Source of the DNA: Carposina sasakii
Taxonomy: Eukaryota > Arthropoda > Insecta > Lepidoptera > Carposinidae
Assembly: GCA_014607495.2 (NCBI GenBank)
Contig: CP053150.1
Location: forward strand, 14,838,495-14,902,494
Reading direction: 5' to 3'
Length of the DNA stretch: 64,000 nucleotides
The notes under the pieces were generated by a model that saw only the letters and a program-made list of their open reading frames with translations, was not told the DNA's origin and searched no databases. Below are positions 44,301-56,585 of this stretch, piece by piece. A program made the position numbers and the translations under genes. Every line of letters starts with the position of its first letter. Positions within the stretch are counted from its first letter, which is position 1.

Positions 44301-47300
44301 CCTCTCTAACCCCAATTTTATATTAGAGGTTAAATAGACGCATTTTTTAAAACTGTTAGTTAGTTTCTGTAAGTAGTATGACATTGATTGAGTTCATCAT
44401 ATAAGTATTTGGATATTTAAAAAGTAAAAGCTGATTTGGACCAAGCAATCATCAAATATGTCATTATCTTACCTACTAGTGTACATACACATTCTACATG
44501 GGACCTTACTGGCAGTCTAACTAACTAAATATATTTCCTTCTAAAGGGAAATAACAAGCAACTTCAGCTGAAATAGAGCATGGGCAAACACCAATTAGGG
44601 CCGAGTTTAATTCTATTTGCGACAACTAACGTTTGTCGCTTAAAGTCCTGCGGTTGTTCATGGAACTAAATAAAATGAACGAAACAGTGTTAGAGTTTCA
44701 AAGACACTAGCGTCAATGGTAGAGGAGTTTATAAAGATGTGTAAGCCACTCGCTGACAGCGTGTCTACTAATCCAATTTACGTCGTATTGCCACGACATA
44801 AGAGTGTCATGATGGGAGCATAAGCGAAGGTTCTGGTGTCCTTGGAAGTTACGACCTTCTGTAAATATTGTTTCAAATTCACTTATTTGGTTAGGGGTTT
44901 GGCGAAAAGGCTGAAGTTATGGAGAAGTTGATCCTAAAATTGGCATAATAAGGAGTCATAAGGCCCCATCGGGCATAGCGTGGGTATGTTTCTTTACTGT
45001 TTTGTACTCTGTTACTCATACTTAATTGGTGATACTCAGGTTCTATCTGTTAAATGTAAATAAGCGAATGCTATTGCCACACAAACCTATAAAGGTTTAT
45101 AGGCAATTTAATAAAAAAATGTATCATATATTGTACTTACCTAAATAAATAAAAAAAAATAATAATAAATAAAAAAAAAATCACGGTTAAGGCTCGAGCG
45201 GAGCGAGTGGATAAACAGAAATATTATTAATTTTGCTCCGGTGTTAAGGCACCCTTAAAGGTCTTGTAATATAAAGTAACAGAATCCCTTTGACGAGACT
45301 TTTGGAGAAGAAGACGACAAAATGACATACGCCGATGGCAGGCGAGAATCGAGCAGGAACCATTACCTAGTACGAGTATAAGAATGCGTGCTAACTTGGT
45401 TACATTGAAGACTAAAATCCGTATCACTACTACCCTGCAAATCAGACACATTTTTATTTTATAGAACCGCCACATTTTTCACGATGGCTCCGCAATTTTT
45501 CCCCTATTCGTGGTTAAGGGTTCAAACGAGTTTGGTTTCGCACAGGTGTTTGGGAAAATTAAATTCTAAATTATTTTATCCATCTATATGTATATTATGG
45601 TCGATAAATTATAACCATGGACTTATAACTGTTACATTGTCTAAACCCCCTAAAATTTGATAACAATCTCGTCTAGTCTCTAGACGGTAAAGTGAGATGA
45701 CTAACAAACGGACTTAAAAATGAATAAGCGGATTCTGAAGCCGTAGCAAGTACATGTCAGAATGACTGACTCATGCTGTAATGTTATAAACATAATAAGT
45801 GAACTAGCCACATATAAGTCAAGGTTGATTCTGTTAGCCTATTTATTAAAATGCCGCTGACAGATATGTAACAAGTGGTCGGTATAAATATAGTTTACTT
45901 ATTAAAAATAGAGTGAACTACAGAGTAATAAACAATGTAGAGTATTAATAAAATTAATAATTTTATAATGTAGAGTATGTAAGTTATTTAAATCTTAAAA
46001 TCACTCGCTTCTTTTAATTAATTATTAGATACAATTAGCACAGTTACAATAACTTCATCTACCTACCCACCTATACATATGTATATAAACCATTAAGATT
46101 GCAATCAAATTCTGCACTTAGTTTTTACAGAATCGAAACCAATCATTCTAAGAAAACTTTGTATTACATTTCATACATACACCTATACAATGATATATTT
46201 TATAGGTAGTTAAGCAGGAATAGCTGTAAATGATCAGTAACATGTTGCTAGCTTATTGCCTGAAAGAATGAAGAAAGAAAGAAAAAAGAAAGAAGTTATT
46301 TATTCAGCATTCAAAAATGTTTCAAAATACAGCCAAACAGAAAAACATAATTATGCTGAAATGGACCCAGCTCAGCATACAGCTGCAGACCAAAACAGAT
46401 GGCCTGCAGCGCTGGTTTTGGTAAGAATGCCAGAGTTCCTTAGTCGCCTCTTACGACATGCACATTAGATTTCAGTATCGAGAAAATAGATTTTTATTGC
46501 AGTTGCACTTGCACAAGACTATAAAATTGGCACTGACAGCGTGGGCATGGGGCGATACGCACGCTCTATTTTGTGTTACTCTGACGGCCGAGCTGTTCTA
46601 GTTTTGTATTGAGAAATACATTAGGTAGGTCCGCATGATTTCTTTGATACATATCTATTTCTATAGATAGATATCGGAATTCTATGAGCGGTTCCTAAGA
46701 TATCTTTAAAATCTGACAGTATGAGTATCTGCTTATATGTATTATGCTATTGGTATTATAAAATCACTTTTAATTTAACCATTTTAGAACTTATATCGAT
46801 TTTAATTAATGAATGTCACACACAATCGTAAAATAACGTTTAAATTTTCGCCGGAAATGAGTAAACTATTAAAAGTTCCGCTCAATTTTAACTAAGTACA
46901 AGTCAGAGCTAGGAAAAGTGACTGAAGCAAAGACGAGGGAGCGGAAATCATCAGTGGTGATGATAAATTGCTAGCTATTTATACATTTAGAGCTAAAGCA
47001 ATTGCATTCCCAGTAACATCCTGAAATAACCACGTCATAAACCGTGTACAGTACATAGACGCTGCGTTATCAAACCTCAGTGCTAACACACTAACAAACA
47101 CGTCAATGTAGTCATCACACTACGATTCCGCTGCAGCGACGTCGTCGTCGTCTCTACCATAAAGGAAGGACAAAGGAAGTGACATCAAATACCTAATACC
47201 TTTCACCGCGTCTTTTGCTTATTCCAAGGGCTCGATGGTGTATAGGTAACGCCTAATAGAAAACAATTTATTCTATAAACATAACATCTTATGTCTGTGT

Positions 47301-50300
47301 AGGACAGGTGTGGCCAACCGGATGAATTATTAGTCCAGTCGATTGTGGCAAGACACGTACGGTGGTATCCATCTGTGTGTATATCCCACAGTGATCCCAA
47401 CACCATATTTAATTTCACTTAATAAGACCCTCTACATCTTGGCTACGGCCCGAGGCAGGACCGGGACTCTGTAGTCCCGTGAATTTCAAAAGAAATTAAT
47501 TTATTGATAGATAGTTAATAAAATAATTTTGCCATACATAATTAAATAAATTCACAACAAAGTTGTACACTATGTGTTACACCTATCTATTTTTTTACAG
47601 GTTTACATTGGCATCTCCTGTATGTTTTTCCTCCACGGTCTCCACACCCTCGTAACGGGACCACGTGCACATTTGCATATCTTAGACACGAGCGACTTGA
47701 TTTGTACCTTCGCTCGACAAGCGTTGTGCGTGACTGCCGATTTGGGTAACGGGGTATTGGATATATTAGTACTTTTATATAAAACAAAAATATGTTTTAA
47801 CTACTTTTAGCTATAAACTTTCATCCCCTATTTCAACCCCTTACCTACAGTAATAACCCTCTTTTCGAATTAAAAAGTAATATCCGTCTCAAATCCTATG
47901 TCCGTCCTCAGGCCCTGAATTATCTCTGTACCAAATTTCATTGAAATCGATTCAGAAGTTTTGGCGTGAAAGCCGGACAGATAGACAGAGTTTATACGCA
48001 TTTATAACATTAGTTCGGATTTCTTTTAAAGTTGGGCCTGCCAGAAGGGCCAAAATAGCATTTACGGTCCTCACAATCGATGAGCTCCCTGCATACACTT
48101 TTCACAAAAAAGATCTGTGCATGGTATGGTAGACTAATTAAAGACGAGATGATGATGATGAGATAGATGCCAGGGATCTAGATCCAAAGCAAGTGAAGAC
48201 TTAGTAAGTCCCTATCCCAAAAGTAAACCATACAGTTTTGGACCAAAGGTAAAATTTATTTTTGATACTCTTTCCCAACTATTTATTTACGAGTATACAT
48301 AATGGTATTGTAGTTGGAATGGAAACTTTAATTACATAGAGCTAGCTACCTCCCTATAGAATGCAGTTAACATATGAAGTTGTAGCATCTAACAGACCGT
48401 ATTTAGCCAGGTCTTACTAATTAGTATGCTAGCCAAGTTCTAATTAGTATCAGTAAACCAGTGTTAATATGTTCAGGGTCTGTTGAAGGATATGATAATA
48501 CATAGTATGTTTACAGCAAGAATATCATGACTTAAGAATACAATATCATATAGATTTGCACGTTTGTAAAGTACTAACGTGGATCATGAACAATTTCGTA
48601 CAATGACCTCCTATTTATATCTGTCACTCGCTTGTCAGTATTTCCGTCATGTTTGTGTCACCTTTGTGCAAGAGTGTGCAAATCATCTGTAGGAATCATG
48701 TGATTCGCGAGGGGTCATTGAACAAAATTATTCGTGAACCACGTCCGTACTTCTATTTTAGTACTCGGTCCGCCGACGGCTTCATATACCTTATAAACTG
48801 TAGAAATTCCGTTCCCATGGGAATTTCGGGATATTCCTTTTTAGTGGACCACAGCACACAAAAGAAGATTTTCTGGTTAGTGACCGACCCATAACTATCA
48901 CCGGATCTTGTATTATGTGTAAGGTCACATGTCACATTATGTCATTAAGCGATTCATCAATTATTACTTTATTATAACTTCTCAAACATAAGAAATGAAA
49001 AAAAAAATTCAAACGAGTGGGACTCGAACCCACGACCTCTCGCATTCCGTGTTGTGCTCTAACCAACTGAGCTACCGGGTCAATTAACTCGGATGACGAA
49101 TTTGACTATCTCTTTTAATTATTACTTTAGTTGTATAACCTACCATCATACTGCGCAAAACAATTTCCAAATCTGTTATTGGAAAGAATCAACAACAAAC
49201 AGTAAATTGTTACAAAGCTTATGAATTATAACGATGGAAATGTTTGTGATTCCCATAATTGCATGCGCCTAGCTCGTTAATAACGCGAGATTCGCAAGAT
49301 TACTCGCGTTAGCGTTATTATGACAAATATATATTTAATCTTTGGGTAAATCGCAAAAAAAGTACACAAGTAGATTCTGGTTATGGTGTTTGCCCTTATT
49401 CTCGCCAGGTGGTAGGAAAATATATAAACGAACACGACAATATAAAAGGTTTTGCTAGTAGTGCCCCCACTGTACATATTCTGGATTCTTCGCTAATCAT
49501 TTAGGAGAACTCAATCTACGAAGTCAATGTGGTAATACAATTTAGATTAGAAAAGGCGTCAAGGTTACGAAGGCACTATTGAATTCGCTAAGTACCCAAG
49601 TCGTTAACAGAAAACGAACAATACTCAAGGGCAGCGCTACTGGTGCTATTCATGTCAGTAGAATTTAGGTTACCCGCAATTGAATCTAGACATAGTAATG
49701 TAAATCACCATTAGGGATATATTTCATTTTTCTTTATTGTACACAGAAAACTCAAAAGACAAGATAATGACAAAGATGATGTTAAAGAGATAGCTCGTAG
49801 CAGAGATTTTTTCCATCTAACTATAGGTAGGTAATTAAAATTAACCAGTTAAATCTTTTCCTATGTTTTTTTTTATTTTTATTTATTTATATAGAATATA
49901 AGGTTTTACATTGTTTTATTCTAATGCGGCATCAAAAAAACCGGACAGGTTTATCTGGATACCGCTTACATTTTAGGAGTTCTACAATTATGTTGATAGT
50001 AAAGATCTCATTAAGCTGCTTTGTTCTAGGAAACTACGCTAAAATTGGTTGTTCAGTAATGCGTAGTGTATTAAACTGTATAACTAAAATATTGTATTAT
50101 ATTCTGTTTTTGGGGAGTATACCTACTAGAAGATATATCTAAGTTATAACGGAAATAACAGGATTGCAGGGGCAGCGCCGCGGGCGGCAACTAGTAAGTA
50201 GTTGTACTAAATAAGGAAGATATAACGTTTGCCTTTACCATAATAAACATATTCAACACTAAAATTTCATCATAGGAACATATCGGGAACTTGAATAGAG

Positions 50301-52584
50301 ACATGCAAGTCAATGAAGATATGACATGAATTTCAATTTGGGTCGACGTCATAGGTTTACAAGGGCTACAAGTTAATTACTGCTTTCGCAAAAGAATTCT
50401 GTGTGATTATTACGTTAGAATTTTCTAAAAAGGTTTGTTATAGGAAGGAAATTTTTAGCAAGTTGATGGCACGGAAGAACGCTTACCAGGTAATTTGGTC
50501 CGCATAGTGATTTAGGTACTTACCTACGAATTACATACAAGTACGTACATCAAAGGGCCACTGAAATTGCCATACGATTCTGAATGTTTGCCAAGATTGA
50601 GTTTGCGTCATAAAAATAAATAAATCTTCAGTAACAAGTTATATTGATGTTGGGTATTGTGTACAAAATAATTCTACATTTTCTATTAAATGTATTCTCC
50701 TTTAAAAACCTCGAGGTCTATGGAGCACTCTTGGGAATGAACCTAAGTTTGCATCTAATTAGCTTCGAGTATCGTCTCGTTAGGATAGGGAATATAAATT
50801 TCCGATGAATTATTTATGAAGGTCGATGTCCATGGTCCAAGGAGGACATTTGACGTGCATAGCAAAGCCGGACATCTGCATACTTTAATGTCAATGAAGG
50901 CTGCTTTTTTTTACAAGTCGCTGATTGGAAGCAGTGGCCTCAATATAGGAGACCAGGGTCTTTATACCTATACTTTATTCTAGGTAGACTTTGTGCCATT
51001 GAAGATTTAGTCCTGTTTCGCTTCGATAGACCAGTTATGGTAAGTCCTAACCGCGTTAATATTCTCTGAAGTATGTATGCTACTAAAAGAATATAAATAA
51101 ATATGTAACATTTACCGGATGAATTGTTGCTTTTATAAAGCAAATAAACGCAAGAAAACACTTCTCGCGCTAAAGTACACTTGCCCTGAAATGAGTTTAC
51201 TTTTCTAGTTGATGAAATATTTCAAGACAGGCTTGAGCAAATGGTATTTGCTCTAAATGTTGTTTTAGGCCGTTTAGTTTCACGTCCTATTCATTGAGAG
51301 CAACCTCAACGTCAACCATTGATGATAAATCCTTTATAGGTACATACTCGTAAAACCAAGTATTGTCGGGACTACATGAGCTCATACATACACACACGAC
51401 TGTGTGGTATGGGTGGCATAAAAAATGGTACCAGAACTGCAGAATCATAAAGGAGATCCCTCAGTCCCGTTCAGCATAGCGAGGACAATTGAGAAGGTAT
51501 AAAAGAGGAGGTGGAACTATGAACTGAACCGTGTGGCAATCGTGAGGTCATGACGTCATGATAGGGGCGGAGCTTCAGGGCCAGTGTGTGTAACGCAGTA
51601 GCTGTAACGACACGCTTATGCAAGTAGTTTGGCTAGTCACTACAAGGTGGTTTCTATGTAAATGGGCAGGGCTACAGTATTAGGATGCTCCCCTCGTATA
51701 CTTCACCCACGCTCCGCGGCACACAATTTTTTTGTATGAAAATATACTTAGCCGCTGCTCCTCTTCTATTTCTTCTCCATGGTGGGGACAGATGTAAATG
51801 ATAAGTGAGAAGTTGCTAGCTTCTAGATTCTAACGACATGCACAGAAAGAGATGCAGCTGATGCATTCTAATTAAGCATCGCATCAGCACAGGAAATATG
51901 CAAATCAATCACATTATAGGTTATGAAAAAGAGGAAGAACGAGAGGATGAATCCATTGATATATATACAATTTGCTCTAAATAAGGGTAACTTGGTAAAA
52001 TGGCAATACGCTACGCTGATGTTATGACGTATCTAAGTTTAAAAGACTAGAAGCGTCTAGGCTTTTAAAATTAGATCCGTCTGGGTGGACGTTGTTTACG
52101 ATGCTAAAATTTGATGGCATTTACAATTTGAGAGAGCATTGAGAGCTTAAAGTCAAGGGCAAAGTGTTATTGGACTTTCCATTAATTTTAAAGTTAGGGT
52201 ATGTGCGTAATGTTGTTAAAACATCACCTTGGTCATGTGAAAGGAGATCAATAACCCTTGTAAGTGTGATAGCAGTATTTAAACCCCCCCCCCAAAGAAA
52301 TTCAACACTAGGTATTAAATTGATTTGATAGTAAGTACTAATTTGGTCAGATGGTTCGATGACTTGCTCTGGGGGAGGCCTACGTCCAGCAGTGGCATTG
52401 CCTTCCATCATAATCTACCTCTACGGTTGGTAGGTAGGTACCTCCCACGCAATAACGTCACCATTTTCTATGAATGGTTTAAAACCATCACCTCTTTGAT
52501 CTCCACGATCAAGATAGCCAACTAACCTGAGAGTGTGAGCAGCATCGTCACCCAGAACCAGTGCATCCACCAGTGTAGCGTCAT
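41392..52584 (-). CDS. single-pass membrane glycoprotein, three coding exons, unnamed
   Basis: Coding exons: 52584-52527, 42509-41794, 41502-41392. Introns of 10017 and 291 bases; all GT-AG and in phase (TCA G|CA AGC; AGA|GAC). 294 residues. 1-20 is a signal peptide (MTLHWWMHWFWVTMLLTLSA). 66-145 carries ten N-glycosylation sequons in a Thr/Ser-rich, cysteine-free stalk. 203-228 is the membrane helix (GAIAGISFGALVLTALVGST), then RRR. The 66-residue tail is acidic with Tyr motifs (SGYLDD, EEMYSLDND) and ends VKHTKL. Type I topology is predicted. The 5' UTR is itself spliced (acceptor at 52621), so the promoter lies farther right. I do not recognise the family. The tail looks more constrained than the stalk and may bind adaptors. 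Confidence 0.85.
46230..46470. mobile_element. retroelement inserted in an older repeat, 7-base target duplication
   Basis: The older repeat (GATCAGTAACATGTTGCTAG ... CAGAGTTCCTTAGTCGCCTC) is split by 46271-46422. That insert begins with a (AAGA)n run and carries TTATTCAGCATTCAAAAATG and ACAGCCAAACAGAAAAACAT. AAGAATG occurs on both sides (46264-46270 and 46423-46429). The insert reads on the minus strand and is 5'-truncated. Confidence 0.7.
47601..47810 (+). CDS. exon-like open frame beside a Helitron, doubtful
   Basis: A strong acceptor (CTATCTATTTTTTTACAG) leads in phase 0 into 69 residues (VYIGISCMFFLHGLHTLVTG ...) and a stop. The frame is hydrophobic at the front. It lies antisense inside the large intron and directly abuts Helitron sequence starting near 47811, so it may be a captured or decayed exon. 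Family not recognised. Confidence 0.2.
   Translation, partial: VYIGISCMFFLHGLHTLVTGPRAHLHILDTSDLICTFARQALCVTADLGNGVLDILVLLYKTKICFNYF
47811..48015 (-). mobile_element. Helitron 5' part
   Basis: Minus strand: AATGTTATAAATGCGTATAA, ACTCTGTCTATCTGTCC, GAAATTTGGTACAGAGATAA, then TACTTTTTAATTCGAAAAG and GGGGTTGAAATAGGGGATGA. Its 3' end is not found. Confidence 0.55.
48972..49116 (-). mobile_element. tRNA-derived SINE with 13-base target duplication
   Basis: AATTATTACTTTA flanks both sides (48959-48971 and 49117-49129). The minus strand carries ACCCGGTAGCTCAGTTGGTT, AGAGCACAACACGG and GGTCGTGGGTTCGAGTCCCA, then CTCGTTTGAA and a T-rich tail. A and B boxes are intact. The acceptor stem does not pair, so it is not a working tRNA gene. 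It is related in plan (tRNA head plus short tail) to 15175-15279. Confidence 0.8.
50150..50195 (+). mobile_element. Helitron 3' terminus
   Basis: AGGGGCAGCGCCGCGGGCGG then CAACTAG|T, a GC-rich hairpin block with a CTAG end. The 5' part was not identified. Confidence 0.45.
51497..51728 (+). repeat. dispersed repeat A, copy 2
   Basis: Partner of 7613-7845, in the same orientation, with small insertions (GTGTGTAACGCAGTAGCTGT where copy 1 is shorter). GGTATAAAAG and TGACGTCA are kept. Followed at 51795-51895 by the GTTGCTAGCTT / GATGCAGCTGATGCATTCTA repeat. Confidence 0.7.
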
Positions 52585-53889
52585 GATGGCAGTTTGACGG
52601 GCGCTGGCACGTCTACCGACCTGGAAATAAGAGAGAGAGAGAACATTAACATCACGTGCTATAGCATTAGCAAGTCGCTACGCTAGGGGCAAATCATTTG
52701 ATCAGTAAATAAGCTCACTTTAAGCGAAAAACGTCTGTGAAGCTACAGTATTTTTGATCTCACAAATTGTCCTTGCCCTAAGTACCGTAAAATCATGGTG
52801 CTTTAGACCAGGTAGGTAACTTTGGCGAGATTGCTCGTCATGAGCTATCGATGGAGTTCGCGGTTCTCATCGATAGATTGGTTAAATAGTTTTACCTAAA
52901 ACTGTTTCTAGTTTTGCTAAAGTTTCTCCTTAGGGCTAAAGTAACCATCTTTTATGTTACGTTACGGTATGTCTTCTAGATTCTAGGTATAAAAATATTG
53001 GTGATGGTGACTTGCCCAGCAGTGGGTCAAGGACTGGTATAAATAAAGAAATGATATCGAAGTTTAATAATCTAAACCCATAAGTGTAGATATAATACGT
53101 GTATGCTGTAATTAGGTTATGTATCTTTATATGACGAAAGAGGAATCGGAAGTTCGTGCAGCGCTAACATATCAATTAGTAGGTACCCACAGTATTGTTA
53201 TTTCTTTATGTTGTAACTACATAAATATTACGCCATCACTGATTGTTCTGCTCTCAATCTAGGTACATTACCTATAGCCTACTGAGTCTAGTGAGATTTC
53301 CCCTCCTTTTTTTGCAGAATTGAGTTCTCGCCATTCACCTACATATGCAGGCAAATAATATGAAAGTACCATATTTACATCCATTACTTTTTCTACATAA
53401 TATTCAAACATGTAGAGATGAATTTCTACATAGGCTTTAAAAAATCTTGACCTAGGTACATATTCTACGTTTCCAATGCCCTATCTAAATAAATAGTATT
53501 GTTATATTATGATGTCATCAGTCAACAAAATGTTTGGTTAACTTACTCATAAATACAATTTAAAGACCATAAATGTGATAAAATTAAAAATTTCGACATA
53601 CCTTTCTAATTAAATACAACTTTCAGTACTTAAGCAAATTCGCACGTACCTTTAAATTTCACTCTAATTCACTATTCCACCTATCCACACATCCTAACTC
53701 TAGACGGCTAGAACACATTTTCCGCCCTAGGACAGCAGTGTAAAGTTCAAATAGCGGTGACACAACAAGGCCATAGCACTTTCCGTAGTCTACGTGTGTG
53801 AATGTTAGGAATTTTCCTGGATTTTGTGAGGCTCTTAGCATTCTAGATGGGGAGTTACAGCATTTATTTTTACCAAAGTTCTTTGCTCT
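52585..53889. other. 5' UTR exon start and upstream non-coding DNA
   Basis: 52585-52620 is 5' UTR of the membrane-protein gene (minus strand) up to the acceptor TTATTTCCAG at 52621-52630. Beyond that no exon was recognised. Confidence 0.4.
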
Positions 53890-53899
53890 TCACTAAATA

Positions 53900-54035
53900 T
53901 TATTAAACACAGTCGCTTCCCGCTGTCTGTCTGTCCATGTATGCTTAGATCTTGAAAACTACGGATTTTGGTGCGTTTCCCATTTGGAAATAGGTAGAGT
54001 AATTCAAGAGGAAGATTTTTATAGTTTCTAGTAGG
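53900..54035 (+). mobile_element. Helitron-like repeat, 5' part
   Basis: TATTATTAAACACAGTCGCT then TCCCGCTGTCTGTCTGTCC, ATGTATGCTTAGATCTTGAA and TAATTCAAGAGGAAGATTTT. Same family as the interior of 26800-27008, opposite orientation. Confidence 0.55.
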
Positions 54036-54589
54036 TATTTCGGCCTACCTTCCTTGCACAAAATCGTATTGTATGTATTGTGCTAAGCTTAGTAAATTAA
54101 GATGTCAAATTATGAAAATTTTATAGCTGTACAATAAATCCTAAAACGCGCATCAGCCACTAAACAATACGTATCTATTGAATATTGGCAATCCAAAAGG
54201 CTGAATAGCCGTTGATGTCATTGAGTGCAAATAAATCTGTTTGAACAGGAAAAGTTCCCGGCTCCCGGACCATCGCTTTGTGCGGGTTTTAATAGGATTT
54301 GCCAGAACCTACACAGACAATGGATTAATTCCGGGGAAAGCCAAAGCACTTAGATTTTGTTTATTTTATACCCTTTAATAATAAGAACCAAATCTTTGTT
54401 GCTAGCAAACTTTGAATCTAATTTTTGCAATTTCCATTAAAATATCGTTTTCCCGTGCATTTCGTAAGAGTCGACTAAGGCATTCTCTCAGGCGATTAGC
54501 TAGCAACTTCGCTAGGCTAAACGTGGCTTTGGGATCTCTTTTAGATCCTGCAGCTCTGACTGACCCTTTTAAACGCAGCCGTATATATA

Positions 54590-54849
54590 CAGGGTGTAAC
54601 AGAAAGGGTATGTTAAGCGAAAAGCTATGTAAATAGCCTACTATAGAGAACCTATTTCCAAAATTTGAGACTCGAAATCACATTTTTATTTTTCAAGATT
54701 GTATGAAAATTCCTGAGATATTTAAAAATTCTCCATACTATCGGGAAAAATAAACATGTGATTTCGGGTCTCAAATTTTGTGGATAGGTTCTCTACAGTG
54801 GGCTATTTACATATATTTTCGCTTAACATACCCTTTTTGTTACATCCTG
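54590..54849. mobile_element. palindromic TA-flanked MITE, copy 3
   Basis: TA CAGGGTGTAACAGAAAGGGTATG ... CATACCCTTTTTGTTACATCCTG TA. Self-complementary like 27263-27522 and 35145-35403; the three copies differ at scattered bases. Confidence 0.85.
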
Positions 54850-55149
54850 TATGTATATAAAAATAAAGGTCCCAATCACAATCAAAATTCTCTCTCAGGG
54901 ATTAGAAGAAGTGTTTGCATTCAATTAAAAGTTTTCGAATTGAGTGAATGGCAACGAGATCATAACGACATAAAACCACTTTCTTCATGAATATTCCAGT
55001 GTTTAATACTGTTTACGGACGTGGTTATCGCAGTAATGGGCAATTTGCAAAGGTACCAACCGTGAATGCTTTTTGGCACGAGACAGATTAGTTACTGCTT
55101 AAAGTGGCACATGCCTGATACAGATCGAGACAATAAAATAATTTTAGAT

Positions 55150-55405
55150 AATTAATCTAGTCCCAGACTTAGATACATAGGTAATTTACCTTAAATAAGG
55201 CAAGGAATTATACACAGCCCCAAAATGGGATAGCTAGAAAGAACTGATAAGATAAATAAGAAATACATAGATAAGTAAAGAAACACCCATGAATCAAACA
55301 TCGATATTCATCATCAATGTTTGCACTTTGCACCTATCGGGATTCGGACTCAGCCACCTATGGCGTCGAAGGCAGGGTCACTACCAACTACACCAATCGG
55401 CCGTC
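55150..55405 (-). mobile_element. tRNA-derived SINE, larger family, diverged copy
   Basis: Minus strand: GACGGCCGATTGGTGTAGTT, GGTAGTGACCCTGCCTTCGA and a damaged B box (GAGTCCGAATCCCGAT), then AACATTGATGATGAATATCG and TAAGTCTGGGACTAG. Its body matches 57931-58185. Confidence 0.75.
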
Positions 55406-56359
55406 AAAATATAGAAATAGAAACTTTGCATAATCCATTAATCTGACTTCAAGACAAAAGGACCAGCTGCGTAACATTTATTGACTGGACCCAATGGTAA
55501 TGTCCCTTTAACGCCCACAAATCTATCGAGACAAATACGTTTGTCAATAATTCCTCCAATGCCGCCCACGTCTGTAACTCCCTTTTGTGGTACTCGTAAA
55601 AGACTACCCTATTTGGTCTTCCTACGCATTTGTTTATATTAACGGCGGGATTCACATTTTAATTTATATTTTGGAGGACTTGTAAAAATATTTTTGAACA
55701 CAGAAGCAGAAAAAGATATTACAAAAAAAAATTGCAAATGGTTGATCTGATGTTGGCGGTCTCCATATATTTGATGAATATTCAGTGAATTATTGACTAT
55801 CCAGCGATGAAGCGTTTAATTTTAATATTCCTTAAACGAATCAATAAACAAGTAAGTGGACGATTACTCTACACTATCACCAATATTTACTTATACATGT
55901 CTCACCCATTATCTTCAAAGAGGTGTGCAAATTATACACTGACTTTTCACCAGTTAGCCTATTAAGTCCCATTTGGTAAGGGGTAAGCCTACCGCCGCTT
56001 GTTTACTTATACCATACACAATATTTGTTTTGTCCCTTTTCATTGGAGATATGGACAAAGTACAAAATACAGTTAGTTGGTACATTAAGCACTTCAGGGG
56101 AAGTAGCCTCCTACTTCACGGTCGGTAACAGCTCACCAACACAATGCTCCATTGTTTGTTAGACGAGCTCGTCTTAACTTCTAACCCTGTTATACAAGTA
56201 GGTACGCGTACTAAGTGGTATTTCATCTACTAGGTAAGTATTTAAATATATATGTATAAAAATAACAAAGCCCAATGACAAAGTCACTATCACTGAGGTC
56301 TTTACAGCTATTCTACTATATCCGTTTGTAAAAAAACAAACACATTCAGGCACTGGAGA
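55406..56359. other. no gene recognised
   Basis: Non-coding; open frames at 55449-55655 and 56174-56446 on the minus strand have no support. Confidence 0.25.
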
Positions 56360-56362
56360 AAG

Positions 56363-56585
56363 GTCGCCCACCACCGGGCCCTTGTTAGTTGGTTCGGTAT
56401 AAACTTGGAAAACTAATCCTGATGATGCCACGGGTGTTGGCGACATAGGATTAAAATTTTAATTGGTTTTCGGATTAGCAGCTATGTATTTATGGTTGCC
56501 TAATCTGGCTTCTCGTTGCGAGGTGTCTTGTGTTCGTATCATGTCGGCAGATCAACGGATTAGGGCCCGGTGGTGGGCGAAATAG
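56363..56585. repeat. foldback repeat related to 2945-3165
   Basis: GTCGCCCACCACCGGGCCC near 56363 and, inverted, GGGCCCGGTGGTGGGCGA near 56563 bound about 220 bases. The interior CCTGATGATGCCACGGGTGT, GTTGGCGA and TCTGGCTTCTCGTTGCGA is shared with 2945-3165. Confidence 0.5.

Larger units (their letters stand above)
42510..52526 (-). other. 10-kb first coding intron of the membrane-protein gene
   Basis: Donor GTTAGT at 52526-52521, acceptor CTCTATTTCAG at 42510. It holds a repeat fragment at 42600-42740, the nested retroelement at 46271, Helitron pieces at 47800-48015 and 50150-50195, the SINE at 48972, repeat A at 51497 and an RTE tail at 52370-52410. The stretches 42750-46225 and 49130-50150 show no other feature. 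Confidence 0.75.

Noticed and set aside
49000..49085. Minus-strand tRNA-like sequence, A and B boxes intact
   Set aside because: The acceptor stem does not pair and a 13-base duplication encloses head plus tail; SINE, not a tRNA gene.
54412..54990. Two open frames of 70-74 codons
   Set aside because: They run into or out of the palindromic MITE at 54590-54849 and an inverted repeat fragment.
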